Assembly: GCF_030406325.1 (NCBI RefSeq)
Contig: NZ_JAUEQY010000037.1
Coordinates: 33,447-97,446 of the forward strand
Direction of reading: 5' to 3'
Length of the DNA: 64,000 nucleotides
Origin: Actinomadura sp. DC4
GTDB lineage: Bacteria > Actinomycetota > Actinomycetes > Streptosporangiales > Streptosporangiaceae
Each line of letters starts with the position of its first letter. Positions within the stretch are counted from its first letter, which is position 1. The position numbers were made by a program, and so were the translations under genes. Under the pieces are notes generated by a model. That model had not been told where the DNA came from and searched no databases. It was given only the letters and a program-made list of their open reading frames with translations. This document shows positions 16,563 to 23,491 of the stretch, piece by piece.

Positions 16563-17554
16563 CGGCGCGGCGCGGCGTGGCGTTCACGCCGATGGAGACC
16601 CGGCGGGAGGTCATCGTCAGGGCCGCGGTGCTGGCCGAGGAACTGGGGTACGAGAGCTTCGCGGTACCCGAGGGATGGGGGCTGGACTCCACCCCGCTGC
16701 TGACCGAGGTCGTGCTGCGCACCGCCAGGATCCGGGTCGCCTCGGGCATCCTGTCGGTGTGGGGACGCACCCCGGGCACGCTGGCGATGACCGCCGCCAC
16801 CCTGCACCAGATCAGCGGAGGGCGGTACGCGCTGGGCCTGGGCGCCAGCACCAGAGCACTGGTAGAAGGGTTCCACGACATCCCCTTCGAGCGCCCGGCC
16901 GACAAGCTGCGCGACGTCGTCGCCCGGGTCCGCGCACTGCTCGGCGGCGAGCCGGCCCACCTGCGCCGTGTCCCCGGCGCGCACGCGCTGCGCCTCGGCC
17001 AGGCGCCCGCGCCCGAGGTCCCGATCTGGGTCGCGGCGCTGGGCGAGCGTACGACCCGGGTGGCCGCCGAACTCGGCGACGGCTGGATCCCCGCCCTGGT
17101 GGCACGGGATCACCTGGCGCCCTGGGCCGGCCGGCTCAACCGGCTGCGGGAGTCCGCCGTCCCGGACGCGGGGCCCTTCACCGTGGCGGCCGGGCCCATC
17201 ACCGTCGTCGACGAGGACCCCGACGCCGCACGCGACATCGCCGCTACGTGTACCGCCTGGTATCTGAGCGGTATGGGCGGCGTCTACGCCCGATCCGTGT
17301 CCGGCCAGGGCTACGCCACGCAGGTCGACGCGATCGTCGCCGCGAATCCCCGCCCGAGCCCGCGACGCGGGATCATCCCGCCCTCCGCCCGGCCCGTACT
17401 CGACCAGCTCGCCGCGTACGGAACGCGCGACCAGGTCAGGGAACTGATCGAGTCGTGGGACAAGGTGACCGACGTCGTCACGATCCTCCTGCCGCCGGGC
17501 ATCCCCTGGCCCACCGTCGAGGCCACGCTCGTGGCCGCGGCTCCACCCGGCTGA
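16559..17554 (+). CDS. LLM-class (luciferase-like) flavin/F420-dependent oxidoreductase
   Basis: 331 residues. The TIM-barrel pattern of bacterial luciferase-like enzymes is clear: GYESFAVPEGWGLDSTPLLTEV near the N-terminus, IRVASGILSVWGRTPGTLAMTAATLHQISGGRYALGLGAS with the typical G-R-Y/F-x-L-G-L-G strand, PIWVAALGERTTRVAAELGDGW, and a late VLDQLAAYGTRDQVRELIE helix. Such enzymes use FMNH2 or reduced F420 to reduce or monooxygenate small molecules; in actinomycetes F420 is common, but the cofactor cannot be fixed here. ATG 16559 overlaps the thioesterase-like stop by 4 nt, so a shared pathway acting on an acyl or CoA-linked substrate is plausible. Convergent with a second LLM enzyme across a terminator. 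Confidence 0.88.
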   Translation: MTARRGVAFTPMETRREVIVRAAVLAEELGYESFAVPEGWGLDSTPLLTEVVLRTARIRVASGILSVWGRTPGTLAMTAATLHQISGGRYALGLGASTRALVEGFHDIPFERPADKLRDVVARVRALLGGEPAHLRRVPGAHALRLGQAPAPEVPIWVAALGERTTRVAAELGDGWIPALVARDHLAPWAGRLNRLRESAVPDAGPFTVAAGPITVVDEDPDAARDIAATCTAWYLSGMGGVYARSVSGQGYATQVDAIVAANPRPSPRRGIIPPSARPVLDQLAAYGTRDQVRELIESWDKVTDVVTILLPPGIPWPTVEATLVAAAPPG

Positions 17555-17623
17555 CCTGGCGGGGGCCCGACGTCGGCAGTACCCCGCGAAGGACGGCATA
17601 TGAACGTCGTGATGACATGAATA

Positions 17624-17656
17624 GGAGGCCCGACGCCCCGCTCACGTCGGGCCTCC
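17624..17656. terminator. Bidirectional hairpin terminator between convergent oxidoreductases
   Basis: GGAGGCCCGACG (17624-17635) and CGTCGGGCCTCC (17645-17656) form a perfect 12-bp stem with a 9-nt loop. It lies between the two convergent LLM genes, so it can stop transcription from both sides. There is no strong U-run on either strand, as is usual for actinomycete terminators. Confidence 0.8.
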
Positions 17657-17741
17657 AACACAGAGAAGACGCGGCACCGGGAAGCCCGGTTCACAGGATC
17701 CTGCCGTCAATTCGAGAAAAATCAGCGTCGGCGGTCTTCGC

Positions 17742-18608
17742 TCAGGTCTGCAGGTCGGCGACGGCGTCGGCGAGGCCGGCCAGCTCCTCGTGCCAGGAGC
17801 CGTCGACCGACATCGGACGGACGACGAACTTCGACATCCCGACGTCGATGAACGATCGCAGCATCTCCCGCAGGGACGCGTAGCCGACCGGTACGAGGGT
17901 TCGCGGGTCGACGTCGCGGCCGCGCAGGCGCGCCGTGAGCGAGGCGAGCCGTCTGTCATCGAGCGGCCGGTGCGTGTAGGCGATGCTCATGCCGAAGTGC
18001 TCGGGATCGACGCGCCGGCCGGCCTGCCGAGCGGCGGCCTCGATCGCCGACTTGGCCGTACGCGCCTCTTCGGGAGTGCAGGAGGCGCCGAGCCAGCCGT
18101 CCCCGATCCGGCCGCATCGCACGAGCGAGGACTCGGCCAGTCCCCCGAGCCAGAGCTCCAGCGGGTCCTGCACCGGGCGGGGTGCGAGCGTGATCCCGTC
18201 GACCTCCTCGCCGGCCCACCATCGGCGCAACCGCGGGATCGTCGCCTCGATGGCGGCTCCCCGTTCCTTCACCGGCACGCCGATCGCGTCGCGTTCGGCC
18301 CCGTGCGCCAGGCCGGGCACGAAGGTGACCAGCAGCCGCCCGCGCGAGAGCACGTCCAGCGTCGCCAGCGACTTCGCCAGCCTGATCTCGTTGCGGCCGG
18401 GAAGAAGCATCGTGGTGCCGAGCTTGAGCTTCGGATGCAACTGCGCCGCGGTCGCCAGCGCCAGCAGCGGGTCCGGGCCAGGGCCGGTCAGGACCTCTGA
18501 GATCCAGAGGGAGTCGAAGCGCAGGGCGGCGAGGTCGGCCACGAGCGCGGCGAACCGGTCGGCATCGAGGTCGGCCTGCCCGAGCCCGACCGCGATACGA
18601 ATCTTCAC
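17742..18608 (-). CDS. LLM-class flavin/F420-dependent oxidoreductase
   Basis: 288 residues from GTG 18608, chosen because GGAG lies 8 nt upstream and the product then begins exactly at the first barrel strand (VKIRIAVGLGQ). Luciferase-like signatures: FDSLWISEVLTGPGPDPLLALATAAQLHPKLKLGTTMLLPGRNEIRLAKSLATLDVLSRGRLLVTFVPG, then LELWLGGLAESSLVRCGRIGDGWLG. The C-terminal SLREMLRSFIDVGMSKFVVRP strand is the usual end of the barrel. It is shorter than, and only distantly like, the convergent LLM enzyme. The substrate is unknown. Confidence 0.88.
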   Translation of the reverse strand: MKIRIAVGLGQADLDADRFAALVADLAALRFDSLWISEVLTGPGPDPLLALATAAQLHPKLKLGTTMLLPGRNEIRLAKSLATLDVLSRGRLLVTFVPGLAHGAERDAIGVPVKERGAAIEATIPRLRRWWAGEEVDGITLAPRPVQDPLELWLGGLAESSLVRCGRIGDGWLGASCTPEEARTAKSAIEAAARQAGRRVDPEHFGMSIAYTHRPLDDRRLASLTARLRGRDVDPRTLVPVGYASLREMLRSFIDVGMSKFVVRPMSVDGSWHEELAGLADAVADLQT

Positions 18609-18936
18609 GAGCGCGTCTCCACCTGCATGCCTCCGATCAACGTACCCCGCGCCCGATCTCTTCCAGTGCCGCCCGCGAACCAGAATCCGAACAGCCCGCG
18701 GGCTCCAGCGGAAACGGCCGGAGGTACTCCTGACCGACCGGCCACGGGCCGCGAGAGCCGGGTTGCCGCCCGACACGCAGGAGCGCACTTGCGAGAGCAT
18801 TACCTACTTAAATAGTATGAAAACCATGCTTTCTGGTCAGCCACCCCCTTGGAGCCGCGCGACCACGCTCTTCGAGCCGTCGTTCGCGGCCGGCGACGTC
18901 AGGGCTTCGGCGGCCGATGGGCCGGTCCTGCGTGAG
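18609..18936 (+). promoter_or_regulatory. Promoter and leader region of the Met-type ABC operon
   Basis: No gene is seen in this gap. A good vegetative-type promoter is TTGCGA (18789-18794), an 18-bp spacer, then TAGTAT (18813-18818), predicting transcription from about 18825. That start would place the in-frame ATG at 18817 outside the mRNA, so the leader peptide must begin further down. The left part (18609-18780) is the upstream region of the leftward LLM gene and shows nothing clear. I looked for a SAM-type riboswitch and saw no convincing one. Confidence 0.6.
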
Positions 18937-19002
18937 GTGCTGCTGACCAGCCGGCGCGTGGTCGACTACGCGCAGGTCGCGAGCAGCCTCTGTTGTCGAT
19001 GA
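18937..19002 (+). CDS. Cysteine-type regulatory leader peptide
   Basis: A 21-codon peptide starting GTG, reading LLTSRRVVDYAQ and ending ASSLCCR. It matches the short actinobacterial leader peptides with the pattern LTxRxHVDLxRxASxLCxR found before sulfur-related genes. The tandem Cys codons near the stop allow ribosome pausing when charged tRNA-Cys is scarce, altering expression of the downstream operon. GTGAG just upstream is the only ribosome-site-like sequence. It sits 135 nt before the importer operon and downstream of the promoter at 18789-18818. An in-frame ATG at 18817 would give 61 residues but overlaps the -10 box. It suggests the importer is controlled by cysteine/sulfur supply. 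Confidence 0.75.
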   Translation: MLLTSRRVVDYAQVASSLCCR

Positions 19003-19137
19003 GACCACGGCATCGCTTCTGATGACGTTCGTCCCTCGCGTGCTCGACGCACGCGACGCCCCCTCTTTTCCCGACGGCCGCCCCGTACGCGACGGCGGCC
19101 CGCCGGTGCTCTCATCGATGTAATCCCGGAGGTTGTT

Positions 19138-20139
19138 GTGTCTGATTCGTCCACGCCCAGCGAGCCGGCGGACGAGCCCCAGTCGCCCGGACCCCAGTCC
19201 CCGGAGGCCCGGTCGCCGGAGCCTCGGCTGCCGGAACGCAGATCCGGAGGCAGGCGACGCATCACCTGGATCGTCTCGGCCGTGGTCGCCGCCGTCATCG
19301 TCGTCGTGGCGGTCGTCGTCGGCGTCAGCGGTGGATCCGATGATTCCAAGACGGTACGCATCGGCGTCGCCGACGCGTCCGAACCGTACTGGAAGACCTA
19401 CTCCGCGCTGGTGAAGAAGCGGCTGAACATCACCGTCACCTACGTCAACTTCAACGACTACAGCCAGCCGAACCCCGCGCTCAAGGAGAAGCAGCTCGAC
19501 CTGAACCAGTTCCAGCACATCCAGTACCTGGCGAACTACAACGTCACCGCGCACGACGACCTGCAGCCCATCGGCGCGACGGCGGTCTACCCGCTGCCGC
19601 TCTACTCGCTGAAGTACCACACGCCGGACGCGCTGCCGGACGGGGCCAAGGTCGCGATCCCGAACGACGCGATCAACGAGGCGCGCGGGCTGCTGGTGCT
19701 GCAGGCCGCAAAGCTGGTGACGCTGAAGGACGGCGGCACGGCGTTCTCCAGCGTCTCCGACATCACGTCGCACAAGGTCGACGTGGTGACCCTCGACGCG
19801 TCCCAGACCGCCCGTGCCGTGCTGACCGGTTCGGCGGCAGCGGCGATCGTCAACAACAACTTCGCGACGAGCGCGAAGCTGCCCAAGACGAACGCGATCT
19901 TCCAGGACGACCCGGCGAGCCCGATCGCCGCCCCGTACGTGAACCTCTTCGTCTCCCGCGCCGCGGACAAGGACAACCCGACGTACCTGAAGCTGGCCGC
20001 GCTCTACCACGACCCCTCGGTGGAGAAGGGCGTCCAGACGGCCAACGGAGGCACCGCGGTGTTCCGCGATGTACCGGCGGCGACGCTGCAGTCGGAGCTG
20101 AGGACCGTCGAGGCGCAGGCCCAGGCGGCGAAGAAGTAG
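19138..20139 (+). CDS. MetQ/NlpA-type substrate-binding protein with transmembrane anchor
   Basis: 333 residues, GTG start with CGGAGG 5 nt before it. Residues 1-40 are Pro/Ser/Arg-rich and cytoplasmic. A single helix (ITWIVSAVVAAVIVVVAVVVGV) follows, then the NlpA-family ligand-binding fold: VRIGVADASEPYWKTYSALVKKR, LDLNQFQHIQYLANYN, PLPLYSLKYH, KVAIPNDAINEARGLLVLQAA, and PYVNLFVSRAADKDNPTYLKLAALYHDPSVEKGV. Members bind methionine or related sulfur compounds for the MetNI importer. Unlike most members it has no lipobox Cys and is held by the N-terminal helix instead. It is first in a three-gene operon behind a Cys leader peptide, so cystine, methionine sulfoxide or another sulfur compound is as likely as methionine. 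Confidence 0.88.
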   Translation: MSDSSTPSEPADEPQSPGPQSPEARSPEPRLPERRSGGRRRITWIVSAVVAAVIVVVAVVVGVSGGSDDSKTVRIGVADASEPYWKTYSALVKKRLNITVTYVNFNDYSQPNPALKEKQLDLNQFQHIQYLANYNVTAHDDLQPIGATAVYPLPLYSLKYHTPDALPDGAKVAIPNDAINEARGLLVLQAAKLVTLKDGGTAFSSVSDITSHKVDVVTLDASQTARAVLTGSAAAAIVNNNFATSAKLPKTNAIFQDDPASPIAAPYVNLFVSRAADKDNPTYLKLAALYHDPSVEKGVQTANGGTAVFRDVPAATLQSELRTVEAQAQAAKK

Positions 20140-20148
20140 AAAGGGGAC

Positions 20149-20180
20149 GGTGGCCCGGGACCGTACGGTCCCGGGCCACC
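20149..20180 (+). terminator. 32-bp perfect palindrome in the metQ-metN gap (attenuating hairpin)
   Basis: Two 16-bp arms meet without a spacer: left arm GGTGGCCCGGGACCGT, right arm its exact complement. The palindrome fills most of the 50-nt gap and ends 9 nt before the ATPase start codon. It may stabilise the 3' end of the binding-protein mRNA, end part of the transcripts, or hide the ATPase ribosome site, giving more binding protein than ATPase. Confidence 0.75.
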
Positions 20181-20189
20181 GGTGCGATC

Positions 20190-21254
20190 ATGTCCGTCAC
20201 CACCAGCGACACCGGCTCGGCCGCCGAGCCGTACGTGCGGTTCCAGCACGTGACCAAGCGCTTCCCGGGGAACGGCCGGCGTGGCACGCTGACCGCGATC
20301 CGCGACGTCAGCCTCGAGATCGCCCGCGGCGAGATCTTCGGCGTGATCGGGCACTCCGGCGCCGGCAAGAGCACCCTCGTACGGCTGATCAACGGCCTGG
20401 AGACGCCCTCGGAGGGACGGGTCCACGTCGGGCCGCACGAGATCACGGCCCTGTCCGAACGCGGCCGGCGCGGCGTACGACGCGACATCGGCATGATCTT
20501 CCAGCAGTTCAACCTGTTCCAGTCCCGTACGGTCGCGGGCAACGTCGCGTACCCACTCAAGGTCGCCGGGGTCGGGAAGGCCGACCGTGACCGCAGGGTG
20601 GCGCGGCTGCTGGACTTCGTGGGGCTGCTCGACCGCGCCCACGATCACCCCGAGCAACTGTCCGGCGGGCAGAAGCAACGGGTGGGGATCGCCCGTGCCC
20701 TGGCGACGGAGCCCTCGCTGCTGCTCGCCGACGAGGCCACGAGCGCGCTCGATCCGGAGACGACGGGCGAGGTGCTCGCCCTGCTCCGGCGGATCAACCG
20801 CGAGCTGGGCGTCACGATCGTCATCATCACCCACGAGCTCGACGTCATCCGCAGCGTCGCGGACCGGGTGGCGGTACTCGACGGCGGCCAGCTCGTCGAG
20901 TCCGGGAGCCTGTACGAGGTCTTCGCCCACCCGCGTACCGAGGCCGCCGCGCGTTTCGTCGGCACGACGTTGCGCGACCGCCCGTCGGCGGCGACGCTGG
21001 CGCGGCTCCGGCGTGCGCATTCCGGCCGCCTCGTCACCTTCCGCGTGCGCGACCGTACGGGCTTCCAGACCGCGCTGGCCGCCACGTTCCTGCGCCACGA
21101 GGTCGCGGCGGAGATCGTCTTCGGCGGCATCAGCGAGTTGCAGGACCGGCCGGTCGGGAGCCTCACCTTCGAGCTGACCGGGCCGCCCGGCGCCGTCGAC
21201 GCCTCGCTGGAAGCGCTGCGGGCCGACGGCGTCGAGCCGGCGGAGGAGGACTGA
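20190..21254 (+). CDS. metN: MetN-type ABC transporter ATP-binding protein
   Basis: 354 residues. ABC ATPase order is complete: Walker A GHSGAGKS, Q-loop MIFQQFNLFQSRTVAGNV, signature LSGGQKQR, Walker B LLLADEATSALDP and switch His in IIITHELDVI. Residues about 270-350 form an NIL domain (VTFRVRDRTGFQTALAATFLRHEVAAEIVFGG), the regulatory domain by which cytoplasmic methionine inhibits MetNI. This is strong support for the Met family rather than a general amino-acid importer. The ATG lies 9 nt after a 32-bp palindrome and has no strong ribosome site of its own. It ends 1 nt before the permease start, so the two are coupled. Confidence 0.92.
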   Translation: MSVTTSDTGSAAEPYVRFQHVTKRFPGNGRRGTLTAIRDVSLEIARGEIFGVIGHSGAGKSTLVRLINGLETPSEGRVHVGPHEITALSERGRRGVRRDIGMIFQQFNLFQSRTVAGNVAYPLKVAGVGKADRDRRVARLLDFVGLLDRAHDHPEQLSGGQKQRVGIARALATEPSLLLADEATSALDPETTGEVLALLRRINRELGVTIVIITHELDVIRSVADRVAVLDGGQLVESGSLYEVFAHPRTEAAARFVGTTLRDRPSAATLARLRRAHSGRLVTFRVRDRTGFQTALAATFLRHEVAAEIVFGGISELQDRPVGSLTFELTGPPGAVDASLEALRADGVEPAEED

Positions 21255-21255
21255 G

Positions 21256-21915
21256 ATGCACGAGTTCGTCACCAACCTGCCCGTCTTCCGGCATGCGATC
21301 GGGCAGACCGCCTACATCGTGATCATCTCCGTGGTGGCCGGCGGCCTGCTCGGCCTGGCCATCGGGCTGGTCCTGTACGCGACCCGGCCGGGCAACCTCA
21401 TGGCAAACCGGCCCGTGTACGTCGCCGCCAACATCCTCGTCAACGTCGTACGGCCCATCCCGTTCGTCATCTTCCTGACCGCGATCCAGCCGCTGATGCT
21501 GCACACGATCGGCACCACGATCGGCACCGACGCGGTCGCCTTCGCGCTGTCGTTGTCGGCGGCGTTCGCGGTCAGCCGCATCGTGGAGCAGAACCTGCTG
21601 ACGGTCGGCCCCGGCGTGATCGAGGCCGCACGCGCGGCCGGCGCCCGGCCCGTGAGCATCATCGTCACCGTGCTCATCCCGGAGGCGCTCGGCCCGATCA
21701 TCCTCGGCTACACGTTCATCTTCGTCGCGGTCGTCGACATGTCCGCGCAAGCCGGTCTCTTCGGCGGCGGCGGCCTGGGCGACTTCGCCATCACCTACGG
21801 ATCACAGCGCTACAACTGGCCGATCGTCTACATCACCGTCGCCACGATCATCGTCATCGTGCAGGCGGGGCAGTTCCTCGGAAACCGGCTCGCCCGCCGC
21901 GCACTGCGCCGCTGA
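21256..21915 (+). CDS. metI: MetI-type ABC transporter permease
   Basis: 219 residues, the normal MetI length, with five predicted membrane helices. The MetI-family features are VVRPIPFVIFLTAIQPL, and the coupling helix EAARAAGARPVSIIVTVLIPEALGPIILGYTFIFVAVVDMSAQAG with the EAA motif that docks on the ATPase. The tail GGLGDFAITYGSQRYNW is also typical. GAGGAGGA precedes the ATG, overlapping the metN end. With the binding protein and ATPase it forms a complete importer in the plasma membrane. Confidence 0.92.
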   Translation: MHEFVTNLPVFRHAIGQTAYIVIISVVAGGLLGLAIGLVLYATRPGNLMANRPVYVAANILVNVVRPIPFVIFLTAIQPLMLHTIGTTIGTDAVAFALSLSAAFAVSRIVEQNLLTVGPGVIEAARAAGARPVSIIVTVLIPEALGPIILGYTFIFVAVVDMSAQAGLFGGGGLGDFAITYGSQRYNWPIVYITVATIIVIVQAGQFLGNRLARRALRR

Positions 21916-21977
21916 CATGCCGACGACTCGGGCTAGGCGATCCTCGCGCTGGGCGCGGTGGCGTTGTTCTCCGCCCG

Positions 21978-22970
21978 TCAGGCGCGAGGCGGGCTTCGCC
22001 GGGCCGAGGACATGAGCCGGCCGGCGAGTTCCACGACGAGGTCGCGGAGTTCGTCCGGCCGCTCGATGACGAACGGCAGGTCGAGTGAGGCGAGCACGCC
22101 CGGCAGCCAGTCGAGCCGTTCGGCGCGGATCTCGACGCGGGACCACTGCCCGGTGCCGGCATCGGCGTCCGGCGGCTCCTTTACGACCGCGACGCTCGCC
22201 GGAAGCCGGGTGCGGATCTGCTCGGCCGTCCCCTGAACCCGCAGAGTCACCTCGTGCCGGTACGGGGCGGTGGCGAGCCCGGTCAGGACGCGCTCCGCCG
22301 GATCGAGTCCGGCGGGCGGCTCGAACGATCCGGGCAGAGCCCTCGTACCGGTGATGCGATCCAGCCGGAACGTCCGGTCCTCACCGGCCGCGGGATCCGC
22401 GCCCGTCACGTACCACCTGCCCGAGTGGGCGACGAGCCCGTACGGGTGCAGCGTGCGTTCGCTGCGACGGCCGTCGGCGGCGGTGTAACGGATCGAGATC
22501 GGCCGGTGATGGCGCACCGCGTCGGCGATCGAGAGCAGCACCGCGGTGTCCGGGACGGCCGGTCGGCCGGCCGGAGCGGTGAAGGCGAGGGAGTCGAGTA
22601 CGGCGTCGAGTCTGTGGCGGAGCCGCTCGGGCAGTACCCGCCGGATCTTGGCCGCCGCCGTCTCGCTCGCCGTTCCGGTGGCCGTCATCAGGCCGGCTCG
22701 CTCTCCCGCGACCAGGCCGAGCAGCACGGCGAGCGCCTCGTCGTCGCTCAGCATGAGCGGCGGCATACGGTAACCGGCGGCGAGCCGGTAACCGCCATAG
22801 CGGCCCCGCACCGACTCGACGGGTACGTCGAGGTCCATGAGGTGGTCGACGTACCGCCGCACCGTGCGCTCGTCGACGCCGAGCCGGTCGGCGAGTTCGG
22901 CCACCGTGCGGATGCCGCCCGACTGCAGGAGCTCCAGCAGGATGAGGACGCGAGCGACAGGTCGGGACAT
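21978..22970 (-). CDS. YafY-type WYL-domain transcriptional regulator
   Basis: 330 residues. The N-terminal helix-turn-helix (HTH_11) is VARVLILLELLQSGGIRTVAELADRLGVDERTVRRYVDHL. The middle has the WYL domain (about 140-225: HRPISIRYTAADGRRSERTLHPYGLVAHSGRWYVTGAD) and the C-terminus the WCX extension (ERVLTGLATAPYRHEVTLRVQGTAEQIRTRLP). These one-component regulators bind a ligand through WYL and commonly control a neighbouring gene. It diverges from a VOC-family gene, and a perfect 12-bp inverted repeat at 22987-23017 lies between them, the likely operator for both. Confidence 0.9.
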   Translation of the reverse strand: MSRPVARVLILLELLQSGGIRTVAELADRLGVDERTVRRYVDHLMDLDVPVESVRGRYGGYRLAAGYRMPPLMLSDDEALAVLLGLVAGERAGLMTATGTASETAAAKIRRVLPERLRHRLDAVLDSLAFTAPAGRPAVPDTAVLLSIADAVRHHRPISIRYTAADGRRSERTLHPYGLVAHSGRWYVTGADPAAGEDRTFRLDRITGTRALPGSFEPPAGLDPAERVLTGLATAPYRHEVTLRVQGTAEQIRTRLPASVAVVKEPPDADAGTGQWSRVEIRAERLDWLPGVLASLDLPFVIERPDELRDLVVELAGRLMSSARRSPPRA

Positions 22971-22986
22971 GGTGGAAAGTCTCTCG

Positions 22987-23017
22987 CGAATACCGGGCGG
23001 ATTCTGCCCGGTATTCG
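22987..23017. promoter_or_regulatory. Perfect inverted repeat, probable operator of the WYL regulator
   Basis: CGAATACCGGGC (22987-22998) and GCCCGGTATTCG (23006-23017) are exact inverted copies separated by 7 nt. It starts 17 nt before the regulator's first codon and ends 45 nt before the VOC gene, within the only gap between the divergent genes. The geometry fits a dimeric regulator repressing both directions. Confidence 0.72.
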
Positions 23018-23062
23018 TCCTAGCGTGAGGTCACAAGCACCGACCCCGGCCAGGAGAGCACC

Positions 23063-23491
23063 ATGAACCTCGTCTCGATCCGCATCATCACGGCCGACGT
23101 CGCCCGCCTCGTGGACTTCTACGAACGCGCCACCGGAACCCGGGCTAACCGCTCAGGCGATGACTTCGCCGAACTCCACACCGCCTCGGCCACCCTCGCG
23201 ATCGGCAGCACCCGCACCGTGCCGCTGTTCGCGCCCGGCAGCGCCGATCCGGCCCAGAACCGCAGCGTCATCATCGAGTTCCTCGTCGACGACGTCGACG
23301 GCGTGCACGAGAGGCTGACCGGTTTCGTGGAGGACTTCGTCAACGAGCCCACCACCATGCCCTGGGGAAACCGCGCGCTGCTGTTCCGCGACCCCGACGG
23401 CAACCTCGTCAACTTCTTCACTCCCGTCACCCCGGCCGCCGTCGAGAAGTTCGCCGCGCGGCGGGCCGGCGCCGCCGGTCAGCCCGGGTAG
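23063..23491 (+). CDS. VOC/glyoxalase-fold protein
   Basis: 142 residues, one vicinal-oxygen-chelate domain: SIRIITADVARLVDFYERATG at the start, ATLAIGSTRTVPLF, VIIEFLVDDVDGVHERL, and the ending FRDPDGNLVNFFTPV typical of glyoxalase/bleomycin-resistance folds. These bind a metal through His/Glu and act as dioxygenases, isomerases or drug-binding proteins. Not all metal ligands are obvious (Glu in FRDPDGN is replaced), so it may only bind a ligand. AGGAGA precedes the ATG. Probably controlled by the divergent WYL regulator. Its 3' end overlaps the convergent glycosidase by 13 nt. Confidence 0.85.
   Translation: MNLVSIRIITADVARLVDFYERATGTRANRSGDDFAELHTASATLAIGSTRTVPLFAPGSADPAQNRSVIIEFLVDDVDGVHERLTGFVEDFVNEPTTMPWGNRALLFRDPDGNLVNFFTPVTPAAVEKFAARRAGAAGQPG

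Noticed and set aside
18609..18936. A SAM riboswitch before the Met-type importer
   Set aside because: I found no helix set or conserved core resembling SAM-I, SAM-II or SAM-IV; the Cys leader peptide explains regulation better.
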